A stretch of DNA of 55,870 bases from Patescibacteria group bacterium (GTDB taxonomy: Bacteria > Patescibacteriota > Microgenomatia > UBA10105 > UBA927). The stretch is taken from contig JAHJMO010000017.1 in the NCBI GenBank assembly GCA_018821245.1, positions 1 to 55,870 of the forward strand. Reading direction: 5' to 3'. Positions 26,943-37,011 of the stretch are shown piece by piece (position 1 is the stretch's first letter; the number at the start of each line of letters is the position of its first letter). The notes below the pieces were generated by a model, which ran no database searches, had not been told where the DNA came from, and saw only the letters and a program-made list of their open reading frames with translations. A program made the translations under genes and the position numbers.

Positions 26943-28100
26943 ATGAGGCCATATCTTTTTTTGTTTGGTCGAACCCCGAAACTGGCATTTCTGGAACTTA
27001 CGTCATGTATCCCCTCTGCATCTCTTCTTTCTGAAGGCGTTGGGCTCGCGCAGGACTCATCTATCACCGAAGACTTAGCCTCCCGGCTGGGCGGGACAGT
27101 AAAGGTAGCAGAGGTCATTGGCAAAATAGAGGAGTTGAGTGGCGCAGGTCTGGCAAAATATATTGACACCGGAGATACCGGGAAGAAAATGGTGTTTGGG
27201 GTAAGTGTATACGGTATTGATGGTTGCGACATGCATACGCTGTTAGTCGACATAAAGCAGGATATCGAAAAGAGCGGTCATACGGTGCGATATGTTGCCC
27301 CGCATGAAGGATCCGTGCTGTCCAGTGTCGTTGTTGCGAAACAGCATGTACAGGAATTAATCGCCGTGCGCTCGGAAAACGGATATATCATCGGTAAGAC
27401 TCTTGCGGTGCAAGAGTTCGAGGAGTGGTCCAAGCGCGATTACAGCAGGCCGTATGCGGATCCGAAATCCGGAATGCTGCCTCCCAAAGTCGCCCGCATG
27501 CTTGTCCATGCTGCTGTCGGCTTTCATGGGGAGGGGATGACGATACTGGATCCATTTTGCGGTATGGGTACGATCCTTGGTGAAGCATCGCTTGAGCGCT
27601 GCCGTGTTATTGGCGGAGATCAGGATACTCACGTTATTTCAAAGGCCCGTAAGAATCTTGAGTGGCTAGCGACGGTATATCAGAATATTGACATATCGCA
27701 CTCTGTGTTTTATGCGGGAGACGCAACGGGAGTATCGAAGCACATACGGGAAGCGTCTGTTGACGCCATCATCACGGAACCGTTCATGGGTACAACAAAG
27801 TTAGGTGGAGGTTCGATAACGGATGCAGTGAAAATTCGCAACATCATGAAGGGCTTGGAGAAACTTTATATAGGATGCCTGCGCGAATGGCACAAAGTAC
27901 TCAAACCATCCGGCAAGGTTATGATTGCATTTCCGGAATATCATCTAAACGGGAAAATATTTGCCGTGAAAAAAGTTATTGACATGTGTGAAAAGCTTGG
28001 TTATACTAACTTGGTTGGACCCATAGAGTACGGGAGACCACAAGCGATTGTAAAGAGAGAATTTTATTTGTTTGAAAAGAGCTCAAAAATTAACAATTAA
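26943..28100 (+). CDS. Trm11/TrmG10-like RNA methyltransferase
   Basis: LDPFCGMGTILGEASLERCRVIGGDQDTHVISKARKNLEW; TEPFMG at the catalytic-motif position; N-terminal THUMP-like region. Confidence 0.75.
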   Translation: MRPYLFLFGRTPKLAFLELTSCIPSASLLSEGVGLAQDSSITEDLASRLGGTVKVAEVIGKIEELSGAGLAKYIDTGDTGKKMVFGVSVYGIDGCDMHTLLVDIKQDIEKSGHTVRYVAPHEGSVLSSVVVAKQHVQELIAVRSENGYIIGKTLAVQEFEEWSKRDYSRPYADPKSGMLPPKVARMLVHAAVGFHGEGMTILDPFCGMGTILGEASLERCRVIGGDQDTHVISKARKNLEWLATVYQNIDISHSVFYAGDATGVSKHIREASVDAIITEPFMGTTKLGGGSITDAVKIRNIMKGLEKLYIGCLREWHKVLKPSGKVMIAFPEYHLNGKIFAVKKVIDMCEKLGYTNLVGPIEYGRPQAIVKREFYLFEKSSKINN

Positions 28101-28103
28101 CAT

Positions 28104-28358
28104 ATGGCCCACGTAAAAGCAGGCGGAACAGCAAAAGGCAACAAAGACTCGGTGTCCAAAAGACTCGGTGTCAAAATATACGGAGGTCAGTGCGCCTTGT
28201 CAGGAAACATCATCATACGTCAAAAAGGCACGAAATATTATCCCGGCAAAGGAGTAATGATGGGGCGTGACTTTACGATTTTTGCCGTAACCGGTGGGAA
28301 AGTTGAATTTTCTGTAAAAAATGGGAAACAATACGTTTCTGTCCTGCCCGGTGCATAA
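28104..28358 (+). CDS. rpmA: 50S ribosomal protein L27
   Basis: SVSKRLGVKIYGGQCALSGNIIIRQKGTKYYPGKGVMMGRDFTIFA. Confidence 0.95.
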   Translation: MAHVKAGGTAKGNKDSVSKRLGVKIYGGQCALSGNIIIRQKGTKYYPGKGVMMGRDFTIFAVTGGKVEFSVKNGKQYVSVLPGA

Positions 28359-28370
28359 CATATCACAAGA

Positions 28371-29183
28371 ATGGCAGATACACAACAGATATTACATCTT
28401 GATATAGAGCTTCTTCAGCCTAATCCGCTTCAGCCGCGGGGGCTCATTAGTCCTGATTCATTACACGATTTAGTAGATTCTATACGTGAGCATGGGATTA
28501 TTGAACCTTTAGTGGTAGCCAAAACTCCAGCCGGATATCAAATCATCGCCGGCGAGAGACGTTGGAGAGCATCTAAGCTCGCCCGACTTACCACCGTGCC
28601 TGTAGTTATAAGAGAAACGACGGCGCGCGGCATGCTTGAAATGGCGCTTGTGGAGAACGTTCAGCGTGAAGACCTCAACCCCATAGAACGGGCACAGGCG
28701 TTTCAAAGGCTTGTAGAAGAGTTCGGGTTGACTCTTGGGGAGATTGCCAAGCGTATCGGTAAAAGCGAATCGTATGTATCCAACACGATGCGTTTGATGG
28801 CTTTGCCTGACGCAATAAAAGACGGTCTTATATCCAAGGCTATAAGCGAGGGACATGCGCGCGCGATAGCGGGGCTGGGAGATATCAAGCTGATGGTCGA
28901 TGCGTATAAAACGATACTTGCGGAAAGCGCATCTGTGCGACGGGCGGAGGATTTGGCCAGGAGGCTCAAGGCCCAGATAAATCAAAAGCCGTCACAGCGG
29001 GTTGAACGGATCCACAGTGACGAGCTGGACCGCATTGCCAAAGATATAGCGCAGGCTGTCAACGGTCTGGTGAAAATTACGCAGTCCAAAGTAGAGGCGC
29101 GGATTGTCATGGTTATGCGTGGCAATCTGGAAACCACAAATAAAATCCTCAAGCTTATTCATGGTAAGCTAATGGCAAAATAG
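28371..29183 (+). CDS. parB: ParB/RepB/Spo0J family partition protein
   Basis: LLQPNPLQPR; EPLVVAKTPAGYQIIAGERRWRAS; ALVENVQREDLNPIERAQAFQRL; IGKSESYVSN. Confidence 0.93.
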   Translation: MADTQQILHLDIELLQPNPLQPRGLISPDSLHDLVDSIREHGIIEPLVVAKTPAGYQIIAGERRWRASKLARLTTVPVVIRETTARGMLEMALVENVQREDLNPIERAQAFQRLVEEFGLTLGEIAKRIGKSESYVSNTMRLMALPDAIKDGLISKAISEGHARAIAGLGDIKLMVDAYKTILAESASVRRAEDLARRLKAQINQKPSQRVERIHSDELDRIAKDIAQAVNGLVKITQSKVEARIVMVMRGNLETTNKILKLIHGKLMAK

Positions 29184-29195
29184 AAGAGCGGTTTT

Positions 29196-29762
29196 TTATA
29201 ACGAATACGAAGGTCTTTGGATAACACCGGTTTTATTAAATGGCCAGTACCTCAAAAGTGCCGTCCCGATAAAATCTTCTTTGGCAATAGGCCCGAACTC
29301 GCGCGAATCAGAGCTATGAGGTCTGTTATCGCCGACTACGAAATAAACTCCGTCAGGTACGATAATGGCTCTATTTTCCTGTAAATACGATCCGCCGAAA
29401 ACAAATACGTCCGGAGCTAAATATGGTTCGTCGAGAGGCTGTCCGTTGATATAAAATGTATTATTGCGTAATTCTACCGTATCTCCGGGGAGCCCGATGA
29501 CGCGTTTGATGTAATCGATGTCTTTGTTTCTGGGAGATTTGAAAATGACAACATCTCCCCGTTGAGGGTCTTTGAATTTATAAAGAATTTTGTTCGTGAG
29601 GATGTATTCTCCGTTATGAAAATTCGGCTCCATGGACGCGCCGTTGATCTCCTGCGGAGACATGACAAAAAGATAAATCATTACCAGGACAGACGCAACA
29701 ACGACAATGCCCTGCAAAAAATCAAAAAATGCGGCAACCGCACGTTTTATCGTTTCCATACG
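29196..29762 (-). CDS. lepB: Signal peptidase I
   Basis: GASMEPNFHNGEYILTNKILYKFKDPQRGDVVIFKSP; DYIKRVIGLPGDTV; VVGDNRPHSSDSREFGPI; start set at METIKRAV (ORF extends to 29831). Confidence 0.92.
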   Translation of the reverse strand, partial: RMETIKRAVAAFFDFLQGIVVVASVLVMIYLFVMSPQEINGASMEPNFHNGEYILTNKILYKFKDPQRGDVVIFKSPRNKDIDYIKRVIGLPGDTVELRNNTFYINGQPLDEPYLAPDVFVFGGSYLQENRAIIVPDGVYFVVGDNRPHSSDSREFGPIAKEDFIGTALLRYWPFNKTGVIQRPSYSL

Positions 29763-29823
29763 TATGAAGTTTGCACCTACAATTACAGTGTAAATGGTAT
29801 AATACTGATCGTCAAGATCTTTA

Positions 29824-29897
29824 GGGCTCATAGCTCAGTTGGCTAGAGCGTTGCATTGACATTGCAAAGGTCCCAGGTTCAAATCCTGGTGGGCCCA
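29824..29897 (+). tRNA. tRNA-Val(GAC)
   Basis: GGGCTCA...TGGGCCC acceptor; TTGCA-TTGACAT-TGCAA anticodon arm; TCCCAGGTTCAAATCCTGG T arm; no encoded CCA; upstream TATAAT. Confidence 0.95.
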
Positions 29898-29910
29898 CAG
29901 AGCGAGGAGT

Positions 29911-32547
29911 TTATCCTGAGCGAATCAGTTTTTTCTTTGGCTTTGGGTTTTTGATTTTTTTCTTTGCGTGCGGAATGGGTGTTTTGGTCGGATAGTCAGC
30001 TTCCTTCTTTTGGTTTCGTCGATAGCTTACAATCACTCTAGGAATAAGAAGGCATAGGAGTAAGAGAAGCATTGACCATAAGAAAGCGTTTGATCGATAG
30101 ATTGGGCGTCTTGTACGTTTTTGAAGTTCTCCGGAGCCGGTTGATTCGCCCTTGACGGTCGGTGTAAGGGTGGGGCTTGGACTGCTTTCCATGGAGGCGC
30201 CGAGTACATTGTAGACAGCTGGTGTAGGTGTGGATGTGGGCGTTGGCGTGGGAGTAGGAGTGGGAGCCGGTTGGGACGTTGGGAAAAGCGGGTTACTTGG
30301 AAAATTGATCGTATATGTGTCTATTTGGGAAGATGGAGGGTCTCGTATGATTTCTCCGTCAAGCTGATCCCAATAATCCGCGTCTTTCGTCACCTGTCCG
30401 ACGATGACGTGATATGCACCTTTGTCTGTCCCTTTTACTTTGAGCGTATACGCGCCTTCTTTGGCATTTTCGACAAATATCATGCCGCTGTTTTCCGAAT
30501 ATATCTTGTCGGCGAATGTTGCTTTCATGGTAGCCGGTGATTTAATAAAGAAATAAAGAGCAGGATAAATAGACAACATGCTGCTTTCCGTGATGTGAGA
30601 ATCCGTATACGCTAATCCCAGGGCGTTGAGTATATTGGTGATGCCCTGTTTTGTGTACATTAATTCACCGTGATTGGCGGCCAGCATGGCGGAGTCGCTG
30701 TCTGCTTTTGCACTTCTGGAGACAACCGTAAAATCTCCATTGCCGTATATGTTGGTGATCGGCCGGCCGTCTTCGTAAAACCCTTGTGAGATATCGTTGG
30801 GGCTGGCGGCGGCAACCACATACCCCTCGAGCGTTTGTCCCTTTTCGCCGTAAATGGATTGAAATATCGGAAAGATGTTTGAAAATGTAGAGTCATAGAG
30901 GCCTAGCGTATCATTTTTCATGTGCATGGAAGAGGCAGGTATGACGGATCCGTTGTTTGCTGTAAGAAAGTCGTAAATAGGCAGTAGATCTTCCAGTACG
31001 GGGTAGCGGTCTTTCAATATCTGTGTGTTGGTTTTGTTGGCATCTCTGTTTATCGCAAGCACAATTTTCAAAACAAGCCAGAAAAGCGTGTTTTCCCGTT
31101 CCGTTTCCCCGCCGCTTAGCGCGCGATACGCCTGGGGCACACCGTAGTGTGGTGAACCGACAGTAATAAGATTGTGAATTTTACCGGTTCCGTGTTTCTG
31201 TGCATATATCCGCGCGGCCAATCCTCCGAGAGAGTGTCCGATGATATTGACTTTGGTGCCTTCTGTAATTTTTTGAGCGATAAAATTCTTTAGGTCATCT
31301 GCTATCGATTCAACGTCTTTTCGCCAATCGTATGTGAAGAGAAACAGTGTTTCGTTTTCCGTATATCCCAAATTTTTCAGTGTAGAGATGATACCGTCAT
31401 AAGCATGGACGAACGGATTGATCTTCCAGTTGCTTTGGGATGCCGGGACATTGTGGAGCATGGCATCTTTGTGCCATGAGGCGAAAATTCCCGGTACAAC
31501 GATCACTGCGGGTTTCGGCGTTGGAGTGGGCGTTTGTGTCGGTGTTGGAGTAGGCGTGGGGGTGGGTGTGGGCGTGGGGGTGGGTGTGGGAGTCGGAAGA
31601 ACGATCGGGCCGTCAGCCGCCAGGCCTATACGGAATGCGGTTGCCCCTCCGACTGTTCCTAGGCCGCCGTAGTAAACCATGGTTGTGCCGTTGGAGAGCC
31701 TGATTGCGCTTGGGCCGCCCATACTGTTGGCGTCAAATGTACCGGGGGATCGGCTAAGAACGACAGATGGAGCGGCCCACGTGACGCCGTCGGGCGAAGT
31801 AGTGTAGGAAATATTTCCATTGTCTCCATGCAGAAACATCTCGTACGTTGTTCCGTTATAAAGGACTGTCGGGCCGTCCGCGTGTTTTCCCTGGCTTGAC
31901 AGATCAATGACAGGGTTATTTATGTACGGTGTCCAGTGGACCCCGTCCGTTGACGTGGCATATCCTACGCGCCAATACACATTCTTCAGCGCCGAATACC
32001 ACATCTTATATCCCGACCCAACTTTGAGGACGAAGGGGTTTACCACACCTTCGTCATCCCATTCTTGAGACGGTGATGGAGACAAAACTTGCGAGTCAAC
32101 TTTAGTCCAATTTAATCCATCTGATGACGTAGCGTATCCGATTTTAAAGTTTGACATGTCATCGGGTGTTGATGTGTACCACATTTTGTAAACACCCTCA
32201 TCTTGGATTACGTGGGGAGTATTAAAGTGTTTTGGCTCACTTGGATTATTAGTGTTCCATTGAAGGACGGGATTTAATCCATATTTAACCCAATTAGTGC
32301 CATCGGCTGATGTAGCATAACCAATTGCCCAATATTGTCCATTATGCCCCGCATACCAAAGCTTAAACTGGTTGTTTTCGAGAAGAACGCAGGGCCAATG
32401 AGTATGAGATTTATCCCAAGCATTAGAACTAGTATTTATAACGGGGTTTGACTCGTATTTATTGAAAGATGGGGAGGCTGTTACATAGCTCTTTATCAGA
32501 AAGAGCAGGAGAATACTACAAAGTAGAGCAGTCAGAGCTTTTTTCAC
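29911..32547 (-). CDS. Large exported surface protein: GH43-like beta-propeller + Pro/Thr linkers + lipase-like alpha/beta hydrolase + C-terminal TM anchor
   Basis: N-terminal signal-like segment; repeated YATSxDGxxW blades; VNIIGHSLGGLAARIYAQKHG lipase motif; PTPTPT linkers; C-terminal LWSMLLLLLCLLIPRVIVSYRRNQKK. Confidence 0.8.
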   Translation of the reverse strand: MKKALTALLCSILLLFLIKSYVTASPSFNKYESNPVINTSSNAWDKSHTHWPCVLLENNQFKLWYAGHNGQYWAIGYATSADGTNWVKYGLNPVLQWNTNNPSEPKHFNTPHVIQDEGVYKMWYTSTPDDMSNFKIGYATSSDGLNWTKVDSQVLSPSPSQEWDDEGVVNPFVLKVGSGYKMWYSALKNVYWRVGYATSTDGVHWTPYINNPVIDLSSQGKHADGPTVLYNGTTYEMFLHGDNGNISYTTSPDGVTWAAPSVVLSRSPGTFDANSMGGPSAIRLSNGTTMVYYGGLGTVGGATAFRIGLAADGPIVLPTPTPTPTPTPTPTPTPTPTQTPTPTPKPAVIVVPGIFASWHKDAMLHNVPASQSNWKINPFVHAYDGIISTLKNLGYTENETLFLFTYDWRKDVESIADDLKNFIAQKITEGTKVNIIGHSLGGLAARIYAQKHGTGKIHNLITVGSPHYGVPQAYRALSGGETERENTLFWLVLKIVLAINRDANKTNTQILKDRYPVLEDLLPIYDFLTANNGSVIPASSMHMKNDTLGLYDSTFSNIFPIFQSIYGEKGQTLEGYVVAAASPNDISQGFYEDGRPITNIYGNGDFTVVSRSAKADSDSAMLAANHGELMYTKQGITNILNALGLAYTDSHITESSMLSIYPALYFFIKSPATMKATFADKIYSENSGMIFVENAKEGAYTLKVKGTDKGAYHVIVGQVTKDADYWDQLDGEIIRDPPSSQIDTYTINFPSNPLFPTSQPAPTPTPTPTPTSTPTPAVYNVLGASMESSPSPTLTPTVKGESTGSGELQKRTRRPIYRSNAFLWSMLLLLLCLLIPRVIVSYRRNQKKEADYPTKTPIPHAKKKIKNPKPKKKLIRSG
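31511..31596 (-). repeat. Low-complexity (Pro-Thr)n coding repeat
   Basis: Repeated ggngtg units encoding PTPTPTPT on the minus strand. Confidence 0.85.
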
Positions 32548-32623
32548 TAGTTAAAATTAATAAATTCAACATATCACGAGAATTAGGTTTGTCAAGTAGA
32601 AAAAATATTGTTAGACTTGCAGC

Positions 32624-33466
32624 ATGATAAAAGATGTACCTTGTGGGCATAATAAATTAATTTTTTATAAATCAGTTAATCGTTGGCAAATTTATAGGTG
32701 TGATAATTGCGGGCTTTTGATTACTGTGGTTAATCAAGGCTCTGGTAATATTAACAAAGATATCTATAACGACAGATATATAAAAGCTTATGAAGAGAAA
32801 AAAGATGAACTTAAGAAAAGATTTCTAAAACAATTTGAACTTATTAGGAAATATAAAAAGGGCGGGAAAATATTAGACATAGGTTGTGGTTTAGGTTACT
32901 TTCTTCAGGTAGTTGAGAATGATCGTGCATGGACTGCATATGGTTTGGAAATCAACAAAAAATTAGCACTGCTTGCTAAAAAAAATACAGTCGCAGATAT
33001 TCATATAGGTTCATTAAATGCTCTGCCGTATGATAAGAATTCAATGGATTGCATTACCTGTTTTGACGTATTAGAGCATGACATCGATTTGTATAGAAAT
33101 CTAATAAATATTAGAAGGATATTAAAAACCAAAGGAATAATAGTAATACAATGCCCTAATTATAAAAGCTTAATGCAATATTTGAGTGGGTCACACTGGG
33201 ATTGGTGGTCACCACCTGATCACATTCTTCATCTTACGCCAAAAACCTTAACCACTTACTTACGGAGATGCGGTTTCAGCATACTTTATTCTACGACCTA
33301 CGAACCCACGAGAGATTTTTGGTACAATGTTAAATTCGCATTGTGCAGGAATGTTTTTTGTAAATTAATATTATATACATTTGCGCCGACGCTCTTGGTT
33401 ATAAAATATATTTCAGATGTGCTTGGTTACGGAGCACTAACTTTCATTATTGCCATAAAAGACTAA
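32624..33466 (+). CDS. SAM-dependent methyltransferase (class I) with N-terminal zinc-ribbon-like Cys residues
   Basis: ILDIGCGLGYFLQVVE; CFDVLEHDIDLYRNLINIRRILKTKGIIVIQCPNY. Confidence 0.85.
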   Translation: MIKDVPCGHNKLIFYKSVNRWQIYRCDNCGLLITVVNQGSGNINKDIYNDRYIKAYEEKKDELKKRFLKQFELIRKYKKGGKILDIGCGLGYFLQVVENDRAWTAYGLEINKKLALLAKKNTVADIHIGSLNALPYDKNSMDCITCFDVLEHDIDLYRNLINIRRILKTKGIIVIQCPNYKSLMQYLSGSHWDWWSPPDHILHLTPKTLTTYLRRCGFSILYSTTYEPTRDFWYNVKFALCRNVFCKLILYTFAPTLLVIKYISDVLGYGALTFIIAIKD

Positions 33467-33469
33467 CCT

Positions 33470-34234
33470 ATGTCCCTTTCCGTTTTGATGGTTACGAAAA
33501 ATGCAGGGGAAGTGATTGGAGAGGCGTTGGAAAGTATTGACGGGTTATGGGATGAGCTACTGGTGGGTGATGCTGGAAGCACAGACGCAACTGTGGAGAT
33601 TGTAAAGGAGTACAAAGGCCGTATAGTGAGACAGTCCGGCAATAATTTAGGAGGAAGGAAACAAAAGCTCGTAAAGAAGGCAGGGAGCGATTGGACATTA
33701 ATATTAGACAGCGATGAGCGTGTGTCGGATGATCTTCGACACGAGATAAAGGAAATTCTTGCGGGAAATCATCGCGGTATCGCCGGTTGGCGGATTCCCT
33801 ACCAAAATTATGTTTTCAACAGGCCCGTTTTTTACGGAGGAGAGAAGTATTCAAAGGTTCGGTTATTCAAAAAACACAAAGGTCATGTGACGGCCGTTCC
33901 TTTGCATGAAGATATTAACATGCAGGGGAAGTTGGGGGATTTAAAGGGGGTGATATACCATCATTCATATCGCACGCCTTTTCAATTACTTTCAAAATTT
34001 ACACGCTATGCAAGGATTGCCGCAGTTCAAAAGAAGAGAGCAGGTGAAAAATTAACACCGAATAAACTCTTCCTTTACGGCCCTCACATGTTTTGGTCCA
34101 GATTTTTTGTAGATAAGGGATACAAAGACGGATGGCGCGGACTGGTTCTTGCAGCAGCGTTTGCTTATATGGAAACGCTGACTTACTGGTTGTTATTTTG
34201 CTCGCCGAAGAATTTGAAGATACCACGTGCGTAA
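33470..34234 (+). CDS. Glycosyltransferase family 2 (WaaE-like)
   Basis: LSVLMVTKNAGEVIGEALESIDGLWDELLVGDAGSTDATVEI; WTLILDSDERV. Confidence 0.88.
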   Translation: MSLSVLMVTKNAGEVIGEALESIDGLWDELLVGDAGSTDATVEIVKEYKGRIVRQSGNNLGGRKQKLVKKAGSDWTLILDSDERVSDDLRHEIKEILAGNHRGIAGWRIPYQNYVFNRPVFYGGEKYSKVRLFKKHKGHVTAVPLHEDINMQGKLGDLKGVIYHHSYRTPFQLLSKFTRYARIAAVQKKRAGEKLTPNKLFLYGPHMFWSRFFVDKGYKDGWRGLVLAAAFAYMETLTYWLLFCSPKNLKIPRA

Positions 34235-34280
34235 GCCCGTGGAGCTTCATCTCAAAAATAACGAGCAAGTGAGAAATTAC

Positions 34281-34318
34281 TTTCATGTTATCATGTTTTA
34301 AAACATGATAACATGAAA
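34281..34318. repeat. 38-nt perfect palindrome
   Basis: TTTCATGTTATCATGTTTT|AAAACATGATAACATGAAA, 19-bp arms with no spacer. Confidence 0.95.
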
Positions 34319-34332
34319 TTTTAGAAAGCAAT

Positions 34333-35135
34333 ATGTCGAAAAAAAATGTTGGTGCGGTCAGAAAGATACAGATTTTTTATTTTCTGCAAGTGATCATAAT
34401 GCCAGTGATCAAGATGTAGTAAAGTGCAGACATTGTGGGCAGGTTCGCGTTATCGCCACACACACAGCTGCACATAGGCATCTTTACCGTGGTGATGATA
34501 TAAAAGTGTATGTCGAGAAAGAAAAAATGTTTCGGGAACTTTTTCAGGGCGTGATACAGTTCATCCGCCGATATAAAAATCGAGGTACGTTGGCCGATAT
34601 AGGCGCGGGAGTAGGACTTTTGGTAGATGAAGCGAGGCGCGCAGGATATCAGGCCGTAGGCTTTGAACCGTCAAAAGCAGCAGTCAGCACTGCGTTAGCG
34701 CGATATAATATACGGTTGCGCAGGCACGCGTTTTCTTCTGCCTTAATTCGCAAGCCGATAGACATAATAGTATTTAATCATGTATTGGAGCATTTGAATA
34801 AACCAAAAGTAGCCATAAAGGATGCAAAAAAGGTTCTGAAGCCTGATGGCTTACTGATAGTAGGTGTACCGAATTTCGGGAGCTATATGTCTATACTAAA
34901 AAAATTCAGATGGCAGTCGCTTGTTCCCCGAGAGCACCGCTGGCAGTTTACACTCGCTACATTAGACCGGCTTATTCTTCCTCTGGGATTCAGACGTGTA
35001 GGTTTACGAACGGAAAATCATGACCGTTCTATGCACTCACGGTGGAAACGGTTGATCTACGTGTTTATTGATACAATAGCGCTGGCGACCAACAGGGGAG
35101 AAGCGATCCTTGCGGCATATCAAAAAAATCTATGA
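34333..35135 (+). CDS. SAM-dependent methyltransferase with zinc-ribbon N-terminus; apparent frameshift in A8 tract after the start codon (ORF track begins at 34506)
   Basis: From 34506 frame: ADIGAGVGLLVDEARRAGYQAVGFEPSKAAV; upstream in the same frame CWCGQKDTDFLFSASDHNASDQDVVKCRHCGQV; ATG 34333 is one nt out of frame via A8 (34339-34346). Confidence 0.75.
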
Positions 35136-35917
35136 TAACAAACGGTGTGTGGTTTATCATCGTTGCTTACAAAGCGGATAAAAACGCGTTGAAGCTCCTG
35201 ATATCTGCCCTCAAAGATTTTCACGTAATTGTCATATCCAACGATAACACTGCATACCGGGATGTTGTACCGGGTGATTATAAAGAAATAAAAAATAGTA
35301 TAAACATGGGGTATGGAGGAGGGGCAAATGTCGGGATGCGGTACGCGTTATCGCGCAAGGCCAAGTGGCTTGTGGTTCTCAATCAGGATCTGGTGTTATC
35401 TTTCAAGTCGGCGAAGGATTTTGCCACAAAACTTACGAAGTCACCTTCCTGCGTCGCCGGGCCATTTGCCGGCGGCTTGGACCGGAGACGATGGACGACA
35501 AGGTTGCCCTCGCGCCAAACGGATTATATTACGGGATCATGCTTTGCGATCCATCGCAAAGTCATTGAGACAGTGGGGTATTTCTATGAACCGTACTTTC
35601 TGTACTATGAAGAGGTAGATTATTGTGTCCGCGCCAGACTCTTGGGATTTCCTATAAAACATCTTCATCTACGAGACATCTCTCATAATGAAACAGAGAC
35701 GTTGGGGCAAGGATCGTTTCTCCACCAGTATTACCTCTCCCGAAATCACCTATTGTTTGTTTGGAGACTCGCGCCGGCTCCGGTGAAACTGTACGAGTTG
35801 TTTCGCAGCACAAAAACTGTATCCGAACACATCGTGCGTCATGAAAAAGGTGCACTAAAGGGAATCAAAGATTTTTTGTTCGGACGCTTCGGAGAATACG
35901 CGGGGAGGGGACTATGA
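35132..35917 (+). CDS. Glycosyltransferase family 2 (rhamnosyltransferase-like)
   Basis: NMGYGGGANVGMRYAL; WLVVLNQDLVLS; TGSCFAIHRKVIETVGYFYEPYFLYYEEVDYCVRARLLGF. Confidence 0.85.
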   Translation: MITNGVWFIIVAYKADKNALKLLISALKDFHVIVISNDNTAYRDVVPGDYKEIKNSINMGYGGGANVGMRYALSRKAKWLVVLNQDLVLSFKSAKDFATKLTKSPSCVAGPFAGGLDRRRWTTRLPSRQTDYITGSCFAIHRKVIETVGYFYEPYFLYYEEVDYCVRARLLGFPIKHLHLRDISHNETETLGQGSFLHQYYLSRNHLLFVWRLAPAPVKLYELFRSTKTVSEHIVRHEKGALKGIKDFLFGRFGEYAGRGL

Positions 35918-37011
35918 AGACAGGTATCGATGGCGGTGCGTTATCGATTACAGACGACCGGCTCAAAATGGGAGTGTATCGCGTGGCACACAATCTCGTG
36001 AAAGAATTGCCGCTAATTGATGTGAAAAGTAACTATAGGGTTTATAGATTCGGCAGAGGAGAGAAGGGGACACAACTATCTAGCCGTTCAAATATAAAGT
36101 TTGTTCGATTGCCGCGTTACGGATTTCAAAAAATCTGGCAGCCTTTCGAACTTATTTCGAATCCTGTGGATGTGTATCTGGGTATATCCCAATCATTGCC
36201 CATTACATTGTACGACGTCAAGAAAATCGGGTTTATTTATGACGTTGGATTCCTCGATCACCCTGAATATTACAGAAAATCTCATTTTGACTTAACTGCC
36301 CAGACGGCAAACGTTGTTCGTAGATCCGATCACATGATTACTATTTCACAGGCCTCCGCTAATAATATCCTGAAAAAATATCACATACCGAAGGAGAAAC
36401 TGACGGTTGCCTATCTCGGAGTCGAAAAGCAATTTATGTCGGCGGGACCCAAATATAGACGTGCACACCCATATTTCCTTTTTGTTGGTGCGTTCAAGCC
36501 CGGTAAAAACGTACCGATGATGCTTAGATCATTCGCTTGTTTTCTGGAGAATACCAAAGGTCCGTGTGATTTTCTGTTAGCAGGAAGCGATTACTGGCTG
36601 GACCCGGAAATACCAGCAACCATCAACGCGTTGAGGCTTCGGGATCGGGTGCAGTTCGTGGGATTTCTCGACGATGAGACGCTCGCGACGTATTATCGGG
36701 GAGCTGCGGCACTGGTCACTGTTTCTCTTATCGAAGGATTTGGGTTGCCGGCAGTTGAAGCGATGGCATGCGGAACGCCGGTGATTGCGTCAACCATAGG
36801 ATCATTTCCCGAAGTCGTAGGCGAGGCTGGAATATTAATCGATCCCCATGACGAGGAATCATTAGCCAAAGCGCTGAGAAGGGTCGTCAACGATGCTACC
36901 TTTCGCACTAAGCTCATTAATGGCGGCAAACGCCGCGTGAAACAATTTACATGGAAAAATTTCGCTAGGATCGTCTATGAGACGTCGCGTCAGTCAGTTG
37001 GCAATGTATGA
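35914..37011 (+). CDS. Glycosyltransferase family 4 (group 1)
   Basis: [70 protein letters not shown]. Confidence 0.93.
   Translation: MKTGIDGGALSITDDRLKMGVYRVAHNLVKELPLIDVKSNYRVYRFGRGEKGTQLSSRSNIKFVRLPRYGFQKIWQPFELISNPVDVYLGISQSLPITLYDVKKIGFIYDVGFLDHPEYYRKSHFDLTAQTANVVRRSDHMITISQASANNILKKYHIPKEKLTVAYLGVEKQFMSAGPKYRRAHPYFLFVGAFKPGKNVPMMLRSFACFLENTKGPCDFLLAGSDYWLDPEIPATINALRLRDRVQFVGFLDDETLATYYRGAAALVTVSLIEGFGLPAVEAMACGTPVIASTIGSFPEVVGEAGILIDPHDEESLAKALRRVVNDATFRTKLINGGKRRVKQFTWKNFARIVYETSRQSVGNV

Noticed and set aside
31511-31596. Repeat-rich region as a CRISPR array
   Set aside because: Short degenerate units without spacers encoding PTPTPT in frame; no cas operon. The Cas4-like gene at 45915 is isolated.
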